A program made the translations under genes and the position numbers. A stretch of DNA of 64,000 nucleotides from Kazachstania africana CBS 2517 (Eukaryota > Ascomycota > Saccharomycetes > Saccharomycetales > Saccharomycetaceae), in assembly GCF_000304475.1 (NCBI RefSeq), contig NC_018941.1, positions 558,001 through 622,000 on the forward strand. Reading direction: 5' to 3'. The notes under the pieces were generated by a model. The model made no database searches. It saw only the letters and a program-made list of their open reading frames with translations, and had not been told where the DNA came from. How positions within the stretch are numbered: position 1 is the first letter of the stretch; each line of letters opens with the position of its first letter. Shown piece by piece: positions 61,542 to 64,000 of the stretch.

Positions 61542-62097
61542 CATCACTTAGCATTGCCAATATCTCCAAGATTATTAATTACGAAAAAAACAAAGATGAA
61601 ATCTACCGATGCCTGACGGAACGGCTATCAGACGGAAGGCAGAAAAAAGAAACTAGCCTTGCCCTAATATATATACACCACAACCCTAACATACGGGTCT
61701 AGCGCCATGTCTGCTTTTCAGACCGGAATTAATTGAATAATCTCCGTCTCACGTGATCACGGATATTTTCGATGCAAATTCAAAAAATATAAAACCATTT
61801 TTTTTTTCGGGTGACGACCATAAAAAAAAAAACAATTCATCTTTCCGCGAGAAAAATGGGACGACGATGATGTACCGATGATAATTTCCAACATAACAAT
61901 AAAATTCACTTACTATTCATTTTATGCAAAAATGGTCAGCGTAGTTTTCACTTCTTATAAACCCCGCTGTTCGTTAAGTTCGCTTCGCTCTCTCGAGCGA
62001 GACTCTCGATGATGATAGTCAACAATATACAGCGAACAAAAACACAAACAATACGGAGAGACCTGGCCAAATTTTGTCGCAAATTAATAAATTTCCC

Positions 62098-62105
62098 TTA
62101 CTAAT
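62098..62105 (+). promoter_or_regulatory. Yap1-type site TTACTAAT (proximal) upstream of AHP1
   Basis: Perfect match to the Yap1 response element about 295 bp before AHP1, a normal activator distance. Confidence 0.55.
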
Positions 62106-62397
62106 TGATGCATCTAGCGACCTTTTTTTTTGCATACTACGTATTGTAGAGGGCAAAGAAAAGGGTGAGTGACAAAGCATACACCCCCCCAAAGTGGTAT
62201 AGTATGTGTCTCAACAACGACACAGTAGGCAATTGTAAAAGGAACCGAATGGTGTGACTGAAGTATATATAAAGGGAAGGATAATCTTGAATTTACAGAT
62301 CGATTTATCTTCAATGTTTTCTTGTTCTTTGTAGTTATCTACAATACATCAAATATAACAACTTATAATACATCCAAATAACCAACAACCAAAGAAA

Positions 62398-62928
62398 ATG
62401 TCTACTGAATTATTAAACAAACCATTACCAGCTGCTGACTTCAAGTTCCAATATATCGCTCTCTCCCCAAGTGACCCAGAAGCTGAAGCTTGTAAGATGC
62501 CACAAACTGTTCAATGGTCCAAGTTCATCAAGGAAAACAAGACCGTTGTTATCACTGGTGCTCCAGCTGCTTTCTCTCCAACATGTTCCGTTTCTCACAT
62601 CCCAGGTTACGTTGCTCATTTAGATGACCTAGTTGCCAAGAATGTCGACCAAATTGTCGTCTTAACCGTTGACAATCCATTCGCTAACCAAGCATGGGCT
62701 AAAAACTTAGGTATTAACGACACTAAGCACATCAAGTTCGCTAGTGATGGTGGCTGTAAGTTTATCACTTCATTGGGTATGGAATTAAACGTTGATGAAG
62801 GTTTGAACTGGAGCGGTAGATGGGCTATCATCGTTAAGGATGGTATTGTAACTTACGTTGGTAAGGAAACAAACCCTACTACTGATGTTACTGTCTCTTC
62901 CGTTGAAAGCGTTTTAGCACACTTATAG
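62398..62928 (+). CDS. AHP1: Ahp1, thiol-specific 2-Cys peroxiredoxin (Prx5 class)
   Basis: 176 residues, the same as S. cerevisiae. The peroxidatic cysteine is C63 in SPTCSVSHIPGY and the resolving cysteine is C32 in AEACKM; K33 beside it corresponds to the urmylation site known in yeast Ahp1. Another cysteine is in DGGCKF. The redoxin fold is intact (VVLTVDNPFANQAWAKNLG, WSGRWAIIVKDG). It reduces alkyl hydroperoxides with thioredoxin in the cytosol. Codon use is strongly biased (AAG, GGT, TCC, GTT), as expected for a highly expressed gene and unlike the neighbours. Yap1-type sites precede it. Confidence 0.98.
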   Translation: MSTELLNKPLPAADFKFQYIALSPSDPEAEACKMPQTVQWSKFIKENKTVVITGAPAAFSPTCSVSHIPGYVAHLDDLVAKNVDQIVVLTVDNPFANQAWAKNLGINDTKHIKFASDGGCKFITSLGMELNVDEGLNWSGRWAIIVKDGIVTYVGKETNPTTDVTVSSVESVLAHL

Positions 62929-63236
62929 AGATATGAAAATGTATAGATAATGAAATATATACAAATTTTTACGTACGAGAATAAACTTTCTAACTGAATA
63001 TTAGATATTTTTATATTACTGAATAATACAATTGTTGGGTCAAAAAAGAGAAAATTTAAAAAATAAAAAAAGAACTAATTTATATTAAACTGTTTTTATA
63101 AAATAAACGTAATATATTTAGAAAAAAAACTCAACTATAAAAATAAGATTGTTGTTCTTTTACCCACCGAAAATAAAATAAGTGTTAAAATTATTGGAAT
63201 GTTAAATTACAAACTGAAAATTCAGTACACAGATAC
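62929..63236. other. Convergent 3' region (AHP1 / CCW12)
   Basis: About 300 bp, very AT-rich, holding the 3' ends of two highly expressed convergent genes. No gene is seen. Confidence 0.55.
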
Positions 63237-63617
63237 TTATAATAATAAAGCAGCGGCACCAGCAACTAAAGCACCAGCAGCTGGTAAAGCCTTGACGGCA
63301 GCACCAGTGTAGGAAGTGACAGACTTGGTGGTGGAAGCAGCAGTAGAGTTAGCAGCAGCCTTGGTAGAGGTAGCGTTAGCAGCGGCAGTAGAGCTTAATG
63401 GACACCAGGTGGTGTATTCAGTGACAACGTCGTTGACGGTGACGGTAGCAGTGGAAACTAAAGCTGGGGAAACAGTTTCAGCACACTTGTGGTCTTCACA
63501 GGAAGTGATGGTGACTAAAGTGGTGGATTCTTCGGTAGCAGTAGCAGTGGTGACGTTAGCAGTGGCGGAGGCGACAGCAGCAACGGAAGCAAAGGCAGCG
63601 ACGGTAGAGAATTGCAT
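63237..63617 (-). CDS. CCW12: Ccw12, GPI-anchored cell-wall mannoprotein
   Basis: 126 residues (S. cerevisiae 133). The signal peptide MQFSTVAAFASVAAVASA is followed by a mature part rich in Thr, Ser, Ala and Val, with the conserved core VTITSCEDHKCAETVSPALV and VVTEYTTWCPL. Two N-glycosylation motifs (NVT, NAT/NST) are visible. The C-terminus is a hydrophobic GPI signal (AAGALVAGAAALLL). Ccw12 is an abundant wall protein at growth sites that maintains wall stability. Codon bias is very strong. The gene is convergent with AHP1, as YLR110C is. Confidence 0.97.
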   Translation of the reverse strand: MQFSTVAAFASVAAVASATANVTTATATEESTTLVTITSCEDHKCAETVSPALVSTATVTVNDVVTEYTTWCPLSSTAAANATSTKAAANSTAASTTKSVTSYTGAAVKALPAAGALVAGAAALLL

Positions 63618-64000
63618 TTTATTAATATTTATTTATAAGCGAATGACAGAAGATGTAATATTCTTAGAGATTTTAAATTGTAAGAAAAAAAAGTAAGGAA
63701 TAGAAGAAAAGATTACAAGACAAATGTAAAAGATTGTAGTTCATTTATATAAAAAAATTTTCCTATCTTTCGAAGAAGAGAAAACTGAACTTGCAATCCT
63801 TCCTAGTAATCTGTTTCAAAACAAACATGTTAGCATAGCTGATTTTTTTTACGCTTGCATGCTTGTTTACTCTCAGTGCAAAATCTAAAAATAGTTTAAT
63901 ACCTTTGACGGACAAAAAATTTTTTTTCGCGCTTTCCCTGAGAGAAACCTGCAGGGAGTGGCCAGGATTTGACAAGGAAAACTCTCGGGCTGAAATGAAG
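63618..64000 (-). promoter_or_regulatory. CCW12 promoter region to the window edge
   Basis: Upstream DNA of CCW12. ATATAAA at 63747-63753 may be the TATA region and A/T tracts occur near 63685. The stretch 63915-63955 contains a GC-richer palindromic section (TCCCTGAGAGAAACCTGCAGGGA). No gene is seen before the edge. Confidence 0.45.

Larger units (their letters stand above)
61390..62397. other. 1.0-kb divergent promoter region (YLR108C / AHP1)
   Basis: Contains two Yap1-type TTACTAAT sites, CACGTG at 61750-61755 and a TATATATAAA box at 62264-62273, 125 bp before the AHP1 start. A C7 tract occurs near 62183. No gene is recognised. Confidence 0.6.

Overview
The window is a nuclear chromosome segment from a budding yeast of the Saccharomycetaceae. 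Most genes are intronless, and the one clear intron has the yeast consensus signals GTATGT and TACTAAC. U6 snRNA and two tRNAs match the Saccharomyces forms closely. Gene order follows S. cerevisiae chromosome XII from CSF1 (YLR087C) to CCW12 (YLR110C): CSF1(partial)-ALT1-GEP5-SUL2-NYV1-GIS3-IOC2-KIN2-HRT3-CHA4-ICT1-MIM2-ERG27-APC9-CDC45-LCL2-SEN2-MDN1-REX3-SNR6-YLR108C-AHP1-CCW12. Three genes that S. cerevisiae keeps on the sister block of chromosome IV are interleaved: a COX26-like gene, ARO1 and SAC6. Several expected neighbours are missing (GAA1, XDJ1, SWF1, INO2, MTC5). Reciprocal loss of this kind points to a post-whole-genome-duplication yeast other than Saccharomyces (the Kazachstania/Naumovozyma/Tetrapisispora range). 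I cannot name the species.

Layout. 0-8.2 kb: start of CSF1, mitochondrial alanine transaminase, mitochondrial GEP5, sulfate permease, and a short gene resembling the complex IV subunit Cox26. 8.2-21.7 kb: vacuolar v-SNARE NYV1, GIS3, the chromatin remodelling subunit IOC2, the polarity kinase KIN2, the F-box protein HRT3, the activator CHA4 and the acyltransferase ICT1. 22-31.8 kb: tRNA-Gly, MIM2, the pentafunctional ARO1 with a Gcn4 site, ERG27 with an intron, and fimbrin SAC6. 31.8-36.8 kb: a five-kilobase stretch without genes, holding LTR-like mobile-element copies, a 41-bp degenerate tandem repeat, tRNA-Lys and a 110-bp hairpin. 36.8-64 kb: APC9, CDC45, LCL2, SEN2, the 14.8-kb MDN1 gene, REX3, U6 snRNA, YLR108C, AHP1 and CCW12.

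Most genes are housekeeping genes with no operon-like relation. The points that depart from the S. cerevisiae picture are: an intron splitting the nucleotide-binding motif of ERG27; contiguous NYV1 and SAC6 where S. cerevisiae has introns; a 197-bp element with long terminal inverted repeats and a perfect 5-bp target duplication near tRNA-Lys; the large hairpin at 35.36-35.47 kb; and a U6 gene with compensatory changes in its 5' stem and a downstream B-block-like site. I did not find a self-contained novel gene system. The repeat-rich gene desert and the ERG27 intron are the best leads.
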